From: an uncultured Saprospiraceae bacterium
GTDB lineage: Bacteria > Bacteroidota > Bacteroidia > Chitinophagales > Saprospiraceae
Direction of reading: 5' to 3'
Length of the DNA stretch: 42,655 bases
Assembly: GCA_938015415.1 (NCBI GenBank)
Contig: CALLPK010000006.1
Span: 1-42,655 of the forward strand
Shown here: in pieces, positions 15,574 to 23,636 of the stretch
Layout: each line of letters opens with the position of its first letter
Position numbering within the stretch: position 1 is the first letter of the stretch
Made by a program: the position numbers and the translations under genes
The notes under the pieces: model-generated
The model's input: the letters and a program-made list of their open reading frames with translations, nothing else
What the model was told of the DNA's origin: nothing
Database searches by the model: none

Positions 15574-17176
15574 CGAATTTGATGACTATCTTAAGGATGC
15601 GCTAAGCAGCCTGGGGGAAGATGTTTCTCCTGGAGATTGGGACTCTTTTGCCGAAAAGCTAAATGTTGCGGGTGGAGGATTCCCTTTAAAAGAGAGTTCG
15701 CGCTTTGATGATCTTATTCGCGACCGCATGGAAGGTCTGGAAATAAATGCTGACGCCAATTATTGGGAGTTGATGGAATCTAAAATTGATCAGGAAGTTA
15801 ATGCACCCGAAATTTCTGACGAAGCACTTGATCAACTAACCACCGATAACTTATCTAACCTTTATATTCCTTATAATCCAACTCACTGGACGTTACTCTC
15901 CCACCGATTGGAAGAAGAATTCAACGTTCGAAGAAAAATTGTCACCTATAAATTAGTAGAATTCAGTTTAATGGTCTTATTACTGTTGACCATTGTGCAA
16001 TTTATGCCTGACTATAATGCCAGCACCCAACTTAAAAATAGGGTGATGGCTGAGACGCCGACAGCATTACCAGAGATGGGTTTAAATCCAGAAGTAACTC
16101 TCCCGGTGGGACAAGCAGCTTCGAATCCAAGCATAAACAAGAATGTGAGTTCAATCGTAATTGCAGACAACACTACTCCACTAATAAATTTGTCCGCAAC
16201 GGTTATTTCCAGCACCGAAGAGCAAATCTCTTCCCTTACTTTAAGAACTACTGCACCATCTGCAATCGTTTCTAAGGTAGCGAAGCAAGAAATAACCACC
16301 GAGAAAAGAAACGTGAACCCTCCGTTGGTTTCAGATTTAGAAGAGACACGACCACCGTTCACGACCAATCAGTCTACCTTGACCCTCACGGAATTACCAG
16401 TTACCCTGCTGGCACCAGATCACTACCCGGACCAGTCTGCAATTGGTTTACTTAAGAAGTTTCCCAAAAAGGTAATGATAAGACTGGGCGCCATGACCTC
16501 CGCCGATCTTAACTATATCAAAACACCCAGCACCGATCAATTTAAGGGCAATGGTTACCAGCAATACCAACTTGGATACGGAGGAGGAATTGTACTGGAT
16601 TTAAATTATGAAAAACTTACGTTGAGTACTGGGTTGATTTATCGTAGAATAAATTATTACCCACAAGAAGATATAAATGTTGCGGGTTCTTTTGCCAATG
16701 GTTATCAATCGCATGTCTTCGATGCCGTTAACTTAAATCTGTTAACGATTCCGATGAACTTACAATTCCAAATAAATGATGCTAATAAAAAATGGAAACT
16801 ACATGCGATAACTGGTGCTTCCCTGAATGTACTAGCTCTAAATCATTACAATATTACTGTTAATAATTTAGGAAGTAATCCCCCTGGTACTTCCAGCTTT
16901 ACAGGTCCTACTCCAGATAATACTCTCAACGAGGACGAAATTTTCCGCGAGGCAGATATCGCTGGTGAGGGTTTATTTGAAGGAGGAACATTTGAGAGAA
17001 ATCATTATTTCACCGCCAATCTTGGTATCGGCGTAGAACGTTTTATTTCTCCCCGTTGGTCGTTGTTTATTCAACCCGTCTATCAGCACGAAATCTTCGG
17101 AAAGAATCTGGGACTTAACCGGGATCGTATTCATACCTTCTCCGTACAAATTGGTGCTAAATCTACTTTCAAATAA
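15560..17176 (+). CDS. anti-sigma-like protein fused to an outer-membrane-type beta-barrel domain
   Basis: 538 aa from ATG 15560 (a TTG 6 nt upstream is the alternative). The cytoplasmic N-terminus shows three copies of a ~42-residue helical motif ending in Trp: FDDYLKDALSS..W27, FDDLIRDRMEG..W69 and LDQLTTDNLSN..W110. One membrane helix follows (about 132-149), then a Ser/Thr-rich linker (150-295). The C-terminal domain (about 300-538) has aromatic-alternating strands (LTLSTGLIYRRINYY, YFTANLGIGVERFI, FIQPVYQHEIF, HTFSVQIGAK) typical of PorT/OMP_b-brl families. Overlap with the ECF sigma gene suggests that it controls that sigma factor. The topology is puzzling, because an inner-membrane helix precedes a barrel-like domain. 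Confidence 0.8.
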   Translation: MAEINEFDDYLKDALSSLGEDVSPGDWDSFAEKLNVAGGGFPLKESSRFDDLIRDRMEGLEINADANYWELMESKIDQEVNAPEISDEALDQLTTDNLSNLYIPYNPTHWTLLSHRLEEEFNVRRKIVTYKLVEFSLMVLLLLTIVQFMPDYNASTQLKNRVMAETPTALPEMGLNPEVTLPVGQAASNPSINKNVSSIVIADNTTPLINLSATVISSTEEQISSLTLRTTAPSAIVSKVAKQEITTEKRNVNPPLVSDLEETRPPFTTNQSTLTLTELPVTLLAPDHYPDQSAIGLLKKFPKKVMIRLGAMTSADLNYIKTPSTDQFKGNGYQQYQLGYGGGIVLDLNYEKLTLSTGLIYRRINYYPQEDINVAGSFANGYQSHVFDAVNLNLLTIPMNLQFQINDANKKWKLHAITGASLNVLALNHYNITVNNLGSNPPGTSSFTGPTPDNTLNEDEIFREADIAGEGLFEGGTFERNHYFTANLGIGVERFISPRWSLFIQPVYQHEIFGKNLGLNRDRIHTFSVQIGAKSTFK

Positions 17177-17214
17177 GAGAAAAGTATTTAGTTTAGTATA
17201 GAAGTTGTTTAAGT

Positions 17215-17253
17215 AAAAAAACGCTATATCTTTGGAAGGTATAGCGTTTTTTT
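17215..17253. terminator. bidirectional terminator between convergent genes
   Basis: A 14 bp perfect stem (17215-17228 with 17240-17253) starts with seven As and ends with seven Ts, so it can stop transcripts from both directions. It ends 16 nt before the stop of the DUF547 gene. Confidence 0.94.
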
Positions 17254-17268
17254 GGTTTATTGAATTTT

Positions 17269-18057
17269 CTATTCTTTGGCTGGTGGCTGATAAAAGTTAA
17301 TGTCCTGATTGTTGAGAGGCCAGAGATAATCCAGATATTGTAGTTCTACAGAGCTAGCCACCTGCACCGGCCCATAATCATTGATAAATTTTAGAACCCC
17401 TCCGTACGCATCAAAATCGCCGCTGTACCATTTGAGTATTTTAGATATTTTCACTTCTTCTGCAGTAATACTATTCTTACCTTTATTTCGTAAAAAATAC
17501 CGAGCCTGTTCATCTAACTGTTGGTGTATCTTGTCCGCAGTATACGCTTCGTTGCGGAGGCGAGGACAAGAGATGGCCGCACAATTGGCGGCAAAATGAA
17601 TTCGCGGATTTTTGAATTTTGGCCGAATAATACCGTGTTCGATATTATTGAGATCATATTCGGCTCCTTCAATTTTTATAAATTTTATATCCCATACGGT
17701 ATTCACGAAAGGGATTCCGCTTTTAATATCTTTGATGCTGGTTACCGGATATTTGTCCACGATCAACTTGACGGTAAAAGCATTATAAGCATTCAGCCAG
17801 TAGGCAAGTTGTTCGTCTTTGGTCCAATTCTCATCATTAGGATGTGAGTTACTGACCAGGTCCAGATAGTTTTGTAGTTTTGCCTCATCTTCGATAAACC
17901 CTTTGTAGTCTACCACTCCAGCTTCCGAGACATGTGCTTTGACGAGCGTATCCCAAAGTTCATGTGTGATTGGCTTTGAGGTAGATTGAACGTCTTTTAC
18001 CGAATTACAAGCGGAGAAGAAGCCGAGGCAAACAAAAAGCAGGAAGATATTTTTCAT
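17269..18057 (-). CDS. DUF547 lipoprotein
   Basis: 262 aa. Lipoprotein signal MKNIFLLFVCLGFFSAC with the lipid cysteine at 17. The DUF547 domain runs from about 75 to 220, with YWLNAYNAFTVKLIVDKYP, the segment SIKDIKSG..NTVWDIKF, DLNNIEHGIIRP, and IHFAANCAAISCPRL, whose Cys/His/Asn pattern is the most conserved part of the family. The domain has a papain-like/transglutaminase-like appearance in its Cys-containing motif, but I know of no proven activity. It is divergent from the alpha/beta hydrolase with only 26 bp between start codons, so the two promoters must overlap or lie inside the opposite genes. Confidence 0.9.
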   Translation of the reverse strand: MKNIFLLFVCLGFFSACNSVKDVQSTSKPITHELWDTLVKAHVSEAGVVDYKGFIEDEAKLQNYLDLVSNSHPNDENWTKDEQLAYWLNAYNAFTVKLIVDKYPVTSIKDIKSGIPFVNTVWDIKFIKIEGAEYDLNNIEHGIIRPKFKNPRIHFAANCAAISCPRLRNEAYTADKIHQQLDEQARYFLRNKGKNSITAEEVKISKILKWYSGDFDAYGGVLKFINDYGPVQVASSVELQYLDYLWPLNNQDINFYQPPAKE

Positions 18058-18083
18058 AATAATTTTACTTAAGTATTTGTGTA

Positions 18084-18893
18084 GTGAATAATGAGTTTAG
18101 GGATGAAATCACTTTAAAATATGGCCATCATGAAATTTACTGCCAGGTAAATGGTCAAGGGGAGGAGCTCCTGATTGCTTTTCCAGGATATGGTAGTACG
18201 GTAGATTTTTATACCCCAGCGCTACCTTTACTCGCTCATAGATATACCACATGGGTGGTTGACCTGCCACTGCACGGTAAAACAGTATGGAAGAAACCAA
18301 TGTTCACCATTCAAGACTTTACGGGAATAATTCAGCTAATTTTGCAACGGACCGGACAATTGCGTTTTAATTTGTTAGGCCATAGTTTTGGCGGACGGGC
18401 AGTATTGACACAGGTTCCAATTTTTGGCAAACGACTTGACAAGGTATATTTACTGGCACCAGATGGAATTATAAATCCGGGACTGATGACGGTTAGCTGG
18501 ATTCCGAAATGGTTGCGCCACCTGACTAGTGGGTGGGTGGAACAAAGTCACCGCTTACTGCCTTTTGCCGAATGGCTACACCGCCGAAAATGGATGTCGT
18601 CGGGTAGCTACCGTTTCGCAGAGTTTTATTTAAAGACCAAAGAACGAAGACAACAAGTGAAGATGTACTGGTTATCTTTGGCCAATTTTCAGGTAGATTT
18701 ACCTTCCGTCAAAACTACAATTAAAACAAACCAGATCACTACAGTTGTGTTTATTGGAAAAAAAGATAAAATAATTCCATCAGATGTCGGAATAATTTTA
18801 GCATCTGGAATCGAATCTTGGGTAAAAATTATAATAACAGAAACAGGTCATTCTTTAAATGGAGGATCAGTATTAAAATTGATCGAACAGTAA
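18084..18893 (+). CDS. alpha/beta hydrolase
   Basis: 269 aa from a GTG start at 18084; no ATG lies in frame before the conserved N-terminus. The alpha/beta hydrolase fold shows the oxyanion segment IAFPGYGS (31-38), VVDLPLHGKT, the nucleophile elbow LLGHSFGGRA (Ser101), an acid in VVFIGKKDKIIP and the catalytic His in TETGHSL near the C-terminus. No signal peptide, so it is expected in the cytoplasm. The cap region (about 125-205, rich in Trp and Arg) would define the substrate, which cannot be told from sequence. Esterase, lipase or haloperoxidase-like annotations would all be over-specific. Confidence 0.9.
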   Translation: MNNEFRDEITLKYGHHEIYCQVNGQGEELLIAFPGYGSTVDFYTPALPLLAHRYTTWVVDLPLHGKTVWKKPMFTIQDFTGIIQLILQRTGQLRFNLLGHSFGGRAVLTQVPIFGKRLDKVYLLAPDGIINPGLMTVSWIPKWLRHLTSGWVEQSHRLLPFAEWLHRRKWMSSGSYRFAEFYLKTKERRQQVKMYWLSLANFQVDLPSVKTTIKTNQITTVVFIGKKDKIIPSDVGIILASGIESWVKIIITETGHSLNGGSVLKLIEQ

Positions 18894-18909
18894 CACTCTT
18901 AAACAATAT

Positions 18910-18923
18910 TTTTAGTACTAAAA
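18910..18923. promoter_or_regulatory. 14 bp perfect palindrome upstream of the polysaccharide promoters
   Basis: TTTTAGTACTAAAA is a perfect, loopless palindrome placed 5 bp before the -33 element of the first promoter match. Its position fits an operator. Confidence 0.45.
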
Positions 18924-18928
18924 GGGGA

Positions 18929-18959
18929 TTGCTTATGAGATTCAATCAACCTATATTTG
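18929..18959 (+). promoter_or_regulatory. Bacteroidota-type promoter P1 of the polysaccharide locus
   Basis: TTG (18929-18931), 20 nt, then TATATTTG (18952-18959). This is a full match to the TTG / TAnnTTTG consensus read by the Bacteroidota primary sigma factor. Transcription would start about 5-8 nt downstream. Confidence 0.6.
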
Positions 18960-18999
18960 ATTTGTAAAGATTAACGTTAAAAAAAAAGTTTCAAATTAT

Positions 19000-19030
19000 T
19001 TGGACTTTTTAGAAAAGAATCATAATTTTG
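19000..19030 (+). promoter_or_regulatory. Bacteroidota-type promoter P2 of the polysaccharide locus
   Basis: TTTG (18999-19002), 20 nt, then TAATTTTG (19023-19030), again a full consensus match with the same 20 nt spacing as P1. It lies 40 nt before the small leader ORF and about 547 nt before the antiterminator gene. Confidence 0.65.
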
Positions 19031-19069
19031 TATTATATTTACGTTACACTTTTTTTTTAAAAAACCAAA

Positions 19070-19117
19070 ATGAAAATGAAAATGAAATCACTTCCAAATC
19101 CATTTTATCTTTGCTGA
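19070..19117 (+). CDS. possible 15-residue leader peptide
   Basis: ATG 19070 to TGA 19115-19117 encodes MKMKMKSLPNPFYLC. The first ATG is 40 nt past the -7 box of P2, and the run ATGAAAATGAAAATGAAA offers three starts in frame. Translation is not shown. If used, ribosome progress could couple to the hairpin at 19180. Confidence 0.3.
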   Translation: MKMKMKSLPNPFYLC

Positions 19118-19179
19118 GTAATATCAATCTTTTAACATTTTAAAAGTAATTCTCAACGCCCTTTGCAGAAATGGTAGAT

Positions 19180-19203
19180 GCTAGTTTCCTAGCTCCTCTT
19201 TTT
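19180..19203 (+). terminator. short attenuator-like hairpin in the leader
   Basis: GCTAG (19180-19184), loop TTTC, CTAGC (19189-19193), then TCCTCTTTTT. The 5 bp stem is weak on its own, but stem plus T-rich tail in the leader of an antiterminator-headed operon make attenuation plausible. Confidence 0.35.
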
Positions 19204-19577
19204 ACTGTCCAAATATTATTACCAAATCGTAGAAGTTAACATCTACGAAACAATGTTCTATTGTTTTAAGACAAGTCATGTACTTATCAACGGCGGAGCT
19301 ATGTCCTTACACGAACCATTCATACTGATAGAGACACTTACTTCATTTCATTTACTTTAGCAGATCGCTTAAGGATGTATTAGACTTTTATTCTAAAAAA
19401 TTTAGCAATACAAAATTATCGCATTTTGTACAGGCAGATAATTTTTCCAAAAAGTTAAATATTTCCTTATCTCCACGCTAGACAACTCATATTTCCAAAT
19501 TATAAGCCCCTAAATATCTGACTATCAGCATTTTAAATTATTTTATCCATAAGTAATTTTTTTTTAAACCAACACAC

Positions 19578-20099
19578 ATGTGTACATTAAGTTCTGAAAT
19601 ACCGAGATGGTTTGCAGTTGTAACAAAATACAAGTGTGAAAAGTCTGTGCTTCGTGCATTAGACCAAAAAGGAATTAAGGTTTGTGTGCCTCAACAAGAA
19701 GTTATTAGACAGCATGGAACAAGGAAGCGAAAATTAACATTACCTTTAATATCTTGCTATGCTTTTGTTAAAATTACTTCTCGTGAATATGTAAAGGTAT
19801 TAGAAACCGAAAACGTTGCCAAGTTTGTTAGTTTTAATAAAAATCTGATTTCAATTCCTGAGGAAGAAATCGAATTATTAAAAAAGATTGCTGGTGGATA
19901 TACACAACCCATTACATCTACTCCACTAAATTATCAAAAAGGAGACGAAGTAGAAATTGTTTCCGGTAGACTTACGGGTCTTAAAGGGTTACTGATTTCG
20001 ATTCAGGGAAAAAGAAAATTTGTGGTAGAATTAAAAAACATGGGCTTTTCATTACACCTTCAAGTAGAACCAAAAAATTTAAGAAAAGCTATTTACTAG
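19578..20099 (+). CDS. UpxY/NusG-like transcription antiterminator
   Basis: 173 aa. An NGN domain at about 10-105 begins RWFAVVTKYKCEKSVLRAL and contains SCYAFVKITSREYVKVLETENVAKFV, typical of NusG paralogues. A KOW domain follows at about 118-172 (GDEVEIVSGRLTGLKGLLISIQGKRKFVV). Such specialised NusG proteins (UpxY in Bacteroides, RfaH in enterics, LoaP in Firmicutes) travel with RNA polymerase and let it pass terminators in long polysaccharide operons. Being first in this locus, after a long leader and immediately before a terminator, fits that role very well. It is less likely to be the housekeeping NusG, which lies with secE and ribosomal genes. Confidence 0.9.
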   Translation: MCTLSSEIPRWFAVVTKYKCEKSVLRALDQKGIKVCVPQQEVIRQHGTRKRKLTLPLISCYAFVKITSREYVKVLETENVAKFVSFNKNLISIPEEEIELLKKIAGGYTQPITSTPLNYQKGDEVEIVSGRLTGLKGLLISIQGKRKFVVELKNMGFSLHLQVEPKNLRKAIY

Positions 20100-20100
20100 A

Positions 20101-20173
20101 TAAAGGGGCTCGGTAATTTCATTCAAGGTAATTTGCGGAATTTTACCGATATTCCGAACTCCCTTTATTTTTG
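20101..20173 (+). terminator. intrinsic terminator directly behind the antiterminator gene
   Basis: TAAAGGGG..TCGG (20101-20113) pairs with CCGA..CTCCCTTTA (20154-20167) with one bulge and one mismatch, and TTTTT follows. It begins 1 nt after the stop codon, so wza and all downstream genes lie beyond it. It would need read-through or its own promoter, and I found no good promoter between it and wza. Confidence 0.75.
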
Positions 20174-20259
20174 TTTGATACTAAAAGATTGACCGTTATG
20201 GTACAATGATGGTCCACTTCCAAAATGGGTAATAAACTTCGAATTATTTCCAGTACCCA

Positions 20260-20288
20260 CTGTACAATTTCAATATTCGAATGTACAG
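20260..20288 (+). promoter_or_regulatory. inverted repeat in the leader of wza
   Basis: CTGTACA (20260-20266) and TGTACAG (20282-20288) are perfect complements around a 15 nt loop, 94 nt before the wza start. Hairpin or operator. Confidence 0.4.
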
Positions 20289-20381
20289 ATTTTCCAAAAA
20301 CCATTTTTAATCACCATTTCACTTTACACCTTTCGTATTCATCTGGATACACTGTCTATCGTAAAATAGATTCCACTGCAC

Positions 20382-21182
20382 ATGAGAACAAACACATACT
20401 TACCACGAGGTATATTTAAATATATGCCACTTTTCTTTTTATGCTTATTAGCCTCTTGTGTTAATCAAAGAGACCTACTAAGCCTACAACCAGCGCCCAA
20501 TACGGACTATCCAGAAACCTATCCAATCGGTCAAGATTTTGAGATAAAAATCCAGGTAGATGATATTTTATCTATTCAAGTTTTTAATGTCAATCCAGAA
20601 GCCGTACTCATTTTTAATCCAACCCGTGGCGTAGGAGCTGGAGCTGGTGACGGAGCCGGCGCTTTAGGTAACGGATATCTGGTAGACCGGGATGGTTACA
20701 TTGATTTTCCGGTACTCGGAAAAATTTACCTAAAGGGGCAAACTCGGGAAGAGGCAAAAAAAACTATTCGCTATTTATTAGAAAAATATGTAAAAAATCC
20801 AACCGTAGAAATCAGAATGCTGAACTTTCATATCAGCATGGTAGGAGAAGTAGCCAGTCCGGGAGTTTATGTTTTCCCAGACGAACGCTTTACAATTCTC
20901 GAAGCCCTCGCGATGGCTGGTGGATTCACCAATTTTTCTAATCAAACCAATATACTACTCATTAGAGAAGAAGACAATGTAAGAAAATACGGAAGAATTG
21001 ACCTAAGCTCCGCGGACGTATTTCAATCTGAATTTTTTTATTTACAACAAAATGATGTGCTTTATATCGAACCACTCAAAGAAAAAACAGCAACCGTTGC
21101 TGATCCGGTCACCCGAATTGTTGGACTCGTCGGAGGTTTGGCAGGTCTGGCTACCATTATTATAACCTTGTCAACAAATTAA
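20382..21182 (+). CDS. wza: polysaccharide export outer-membrane lipoprotein (Wza/OPX family)
   Basis: 266 aa. Lipoprotein signal with lipobox LLASC (Cys26). The upstream ATG is preferred over ATG 20424 because it supplies the basic n-region (PRGIFKY). The Poly_export domain (about 50-140: IQVDDILSIQVFN...GYLVDRDGYIDFPVLGKIYLKGQTREEAKKTIRYLLEKYV) is followed by an SLBB domain (about 145-225: ISMVGEVASPGVYVFPDERFTILEALAMAGGF). A C-terminal helix (about 243-263) probably forms the outer-membrane barrel helix as in Wza. It forms the channel through which the polymer leaves the cell, working with Wzc encoded 70 bp downstream. Confidence 0.93.
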   Translation: MRTNTYLPRGIFKYMPLFFLCLLASCVNQRDLLSLQPAPNTDYPETYPIGQDFEIKIQVDDILSIQVFNVNPEAVLIFNPTRGVGAGAGDGAGALGNGYLVDRDGYIDFPVLGKIYLKGQTREEAKKTIRYLLEKYVKNPTVEIRMLNFHISMVGEVASPGVYVFPDERFTILEALAMAGGFTNFSNQTNILLIREEDNVRKYGRIDLSSADVFQSEFFYLQQNDVLYIEPLKEKTATVADPVTRIVGLVGGLAGLATIIITLSTN

Positions 21183-21252
21183 AGGGAATTTGAAGTGACA
21201 TTTGTTCAAAATTGACGTTGTTCATAACAAAAAAAATACATAACCCATTATT

Positions 21253-23580
21253 ATGGAAAAGTTAACCGAAAGCAAAATGCTTTCCTATCACTATATTGGT
21301 TCCCTGCTAGTTAAGTATTGGTATTTAATCATTATTTCCCTGGGGCTTTGTTTCGGCCTGGCCCACCAGGAATTATTAAAAGAATTACCCAGCTATCAGA
21401 TCAGTGGAACTGTAATAATAGAAGAAGATAAGTCAGCTGGCGCCATCGAAGGCGGGATTCAGGGGGTTACATTAAAAGTAGGAAATACTTTAGGTAATGA
21501 AATTCAGATACTAAAATCCCGTAACATAATGGAAGAGGTCGTAGGAGAACTGGCACTCGAAGTCAGTTATAAATCTATAGGAGAATATAAAAATACAGAT
21601 TTATATTATGACACCCCCGTCCGGCTCAATTTTTCGGACAACATCGAATCTTTGGCCTGGAAAAATATCGACGTTGAAATACTGGATACCAGTTCCTTTG
21701 TTTTAATCTTTAACGGCCAGGAACCACGAAATCTTCTGTTTGGAGATCCATTTATATTACAAGATATTTCTTTCGTCATGAATCGTACGGAAAGACCGCT
21801 TGACGATCAGCATCGCAATATTCAGATTAGTATTTTACCTAGACAATATGTTGCGCAACAGTTCGTAAACAGTTTGGGTTTGTTACGGGTCGACGGCTCC
21901 GATTTAATTCGATTTTCCATCGATCAGGAAGTTCCCCAAAAAGGAATAGACATCATCAATAAACTAATAGAAATTTTCTTTAGAAAAAGTTTAGACGAAA
22001 AGAAAAAACAAGCTAGCAATACGCTCATGTTTATCGAAGAAAGACTTAAGTACGTGACGGACGAGCTTTTCAACGTAGAAAAGAGTATGGAAGTTTATAA
22101 AGTAAATAATAACATTACAGAAGGTACTGCCGATAATGCCGCCAACTCCCTGGCCACTCTCAGTGCCATCGATGAGTCCATCATAGCTTTGGAATTAAGA
22201 AAAAATGATCTTACCGACGTGTTCCATCAGGTAACGAGTCCGGATAAAAAATACGACCTTCTATTACCGAATGCCAGTATCAAATCGGAAGCCATTACAG
22301 ACTTGATTATGAGTTACAATGCAGCACTGAACAAGCGTAGAACCTTGTTGGATTCACATAATGAAATCCATCCCAACATGCAAAAAATGGAAAGGGAGAT
22401 CGATGGTCTGCGAACAGCCGTAACGAACGGAATTAAAACAATTATTGAAAATGCAGAGGATCGCATAAAAAATCTACAAGTACAACTAGTACCTATTACT
22501 AAACGTATGGCTGAAATACCTAAAAACGAAAGAGAATTATTACAGATTATGCGTCAACAACAAATCAAGGAAACCCTCTTTCTTTATTTATTAGAAAAAA
22601 GAGAAGAAACGGCTATTTCAATGGCCGCTCAAATCGGTAACGCCAAAATTCTTGATCCTCCTACTACCAAGGATAAACAACCTTCTGCGGCCTCCAGATA
22701 TTATGCGCTCGCATTAATTTTCGGTCTGACATTACCATTTATACTCATTCTCCTGATAGAACAATTTAACGATAAGGTACAATCAGAGAAAGAAATTAAG
22801 GCCATTCTAAACACCACTTTCCTTGGTAGTATCTGTCGGACTTCTCAATCCAGCAAGATTGTCATCAACCAAAAATCACGTTCTGCAATAGCAGAAATGT
22901 TCCGCTTGTTACGTACTAATCTCGGATTCAGTGTAGCCGACACTACCAATCCGGTAATCATGGTAACCTCTCCTCAACCTGGAGACGGAAAAAGTTTTGT
23001 CTGTCTAAATCTAAGCATCAGTCTGGCTATTTCTGGCAAAAAGGTAGTCATGCTTGAAATGGATTTACGTCGTCCTCAATTGTTAGAATATCTTAAGGAG
23101 GGTAACCCTAATACTGGAATAACGAACTATTTAGTGGGTAAAATGCCATTATCAAAAATAATTAATAAGAGTGATCAGCATCCAAACCTGCACTATATCA
23201 GTAGTGGTCCAATCCCACCAAATCCTTCAGAATTATTGATCATCAATAAAATGAAAATATTGATCGAGCAGCTAAAAAAGCAATTTGATTTCGTTATCAT
23301 CGATACCCCGCCCATTGGCTTAGTAACGGACGCACTATTGATAAATAAATTTTCAACCAATTCCATCGTAGTACTCCGGGAAAAGAAAACCAGAAGAAAG
23401 GATATCGAAATGGTCATGGAACTATGCGAAAAGAAAAAATTAAATAAACCAGGCCTCGTACTCAATGGGGTACGGCCTTCGGGCAAACGCTACGGCGGTG
23501 GTTACTACGCCGAACAGACGCCTTCGATTTGGAATCGAAACAAAAAATTACGTCCAAGACTAAAGGATGCGACCGCTTAA
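21253..23580 (+). CDS. wzc: polysaccharide co-polymerase / bacterial tyrosine kinase (Wzc)
   Basis: 775 aa inner-membrane protein. A Wzz domain begins around the first membrane helix (about 20-40). A long periplasmic coiled-coil part (about 230-450) and a GNVR-like tail follow, ending in a second helix near 485-505. The cytoplasmic BY-kinase domain has Walker A PQPGDGKS (574-581), Walker A' MLEMDLRRP (600-608) and Walker B FVIIDTPP (Asp684). The C-terminal tail holds the tyrosine cluster (RYGGGYYAEQTP) that is autophosphorylated. It controls chain length and gates export through Wza. All kinase motifs look intact. Confidence 0.94.
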   Translation: MEKLTESKMLSYHYIGSLLVKYWYLIIISLGLCFGLAHQELLKELPSYQISGTVIIEEDKSAGAIEGGIQGVTLKVGNTLGNEIQILKSRNIMEEVVGELALEVSYKSIGEYKNTDLYYDTPVRLNFSDNIESLAWKNIDVEILDTSSFVLIFNGQEPRNLLFGDPFILQDISFVMNRTERPLDDQHRNIQISILPRQYVAQQFVNSLGLLRVDGSDLIRFSIDQEVPQKGIDIINKLIEIFFRKSLDEKKKQASNTLMFIEERLKYVTDELFNVEKSMEVYKVNNNITEGTADNAANSLATLSAIDESIIALELRKNDLTDVFHQVTSPDKKYDLLLPNASIKSEAITDLIMSYNAALNKRRTLLDSHNEIHPNMQKMEREIDGLRTAVTNGIKTIIENAEDRIKNLQVQLVPITKRMAEIPKNERELLQIMRQQQIKETLFLYLLEKREETAISMAAQIGNAKILDPPTTKDKQPSAASRYYALALIFGLTLPFILILLIEQFNDKVQSEKEIKAILNTTFLGSICRTSQSSKIVINQKSRSAIAEMFRLLRTNLGFSVADTTNPVIMVTSPQPGDGKSFVCLNLSISLAISGKKVVMLEMDLRRPQLLEYLKEGNPNTGITNYLVGKMPLSKIINKSDQHPNLHYISSGPIPPNPSELLIINKMKILIEQLKKQFDFVIIDTPPIGLVTDALLINKFSTNSIVVLREKKTRRKDIEMVMELCEKKKLNKPGLVLNGVRPSGKRYGGGYYAEQTPSIWNRNKKLRPRLKDATA

Positions 23581-23636
23581 AGAAAGAATTAAAATAACTC
23601 GGCCTTTTCGCTTTTCAAATAAAGAAATTGTTAAAA

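Larger units (their letters stand above)
19031..19577 (+). promoter_or_regulatory. long untranslated leader of the polysaccharide operon
   Basis: About 540 nt separate promoter P2 from the ATG of the NusG-like gene. The stretch contains a 15-codon ORF (19070-19117), a 5 bp hairpin followed by CTCTTTTT (19180-19203), and a 6 bp hairpin CGTAGA/TCTACG (19228-19247) with GTTAAC in its loop. In Bacteroides, UpxY proteins act on the 5' leaders of capsule operons; this leader is the natural place for such control here. The functional assignment is inference. Confidence 0.55.

Noticed and set aside
17227-17234. TATCTTTG as a promoter
   Set aside because: It lies in the loop of the bidirectional terminator and points toward the antisense of the DUF547 gene.
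18900-19040. Invertible (phase-variable) promoter as in Bacteroides capsule loci
   Set aside because: No long inverted repeats flanking the promoters and no nearby invertase gene; only a 14 bp self-palindrome is present.
20166-20173. TATTTTTG as a promoter for wza
   Set aside because: It is the T run of the terminator, and no TTG lies at the right distance upstream.
20225-20419. 64-codon plus-strand ORF between the NusG-like gene and wza
   Set aside because: No recognisable motif or signal; it overlaps the start of wza in another frame and contains the leader hairpin.
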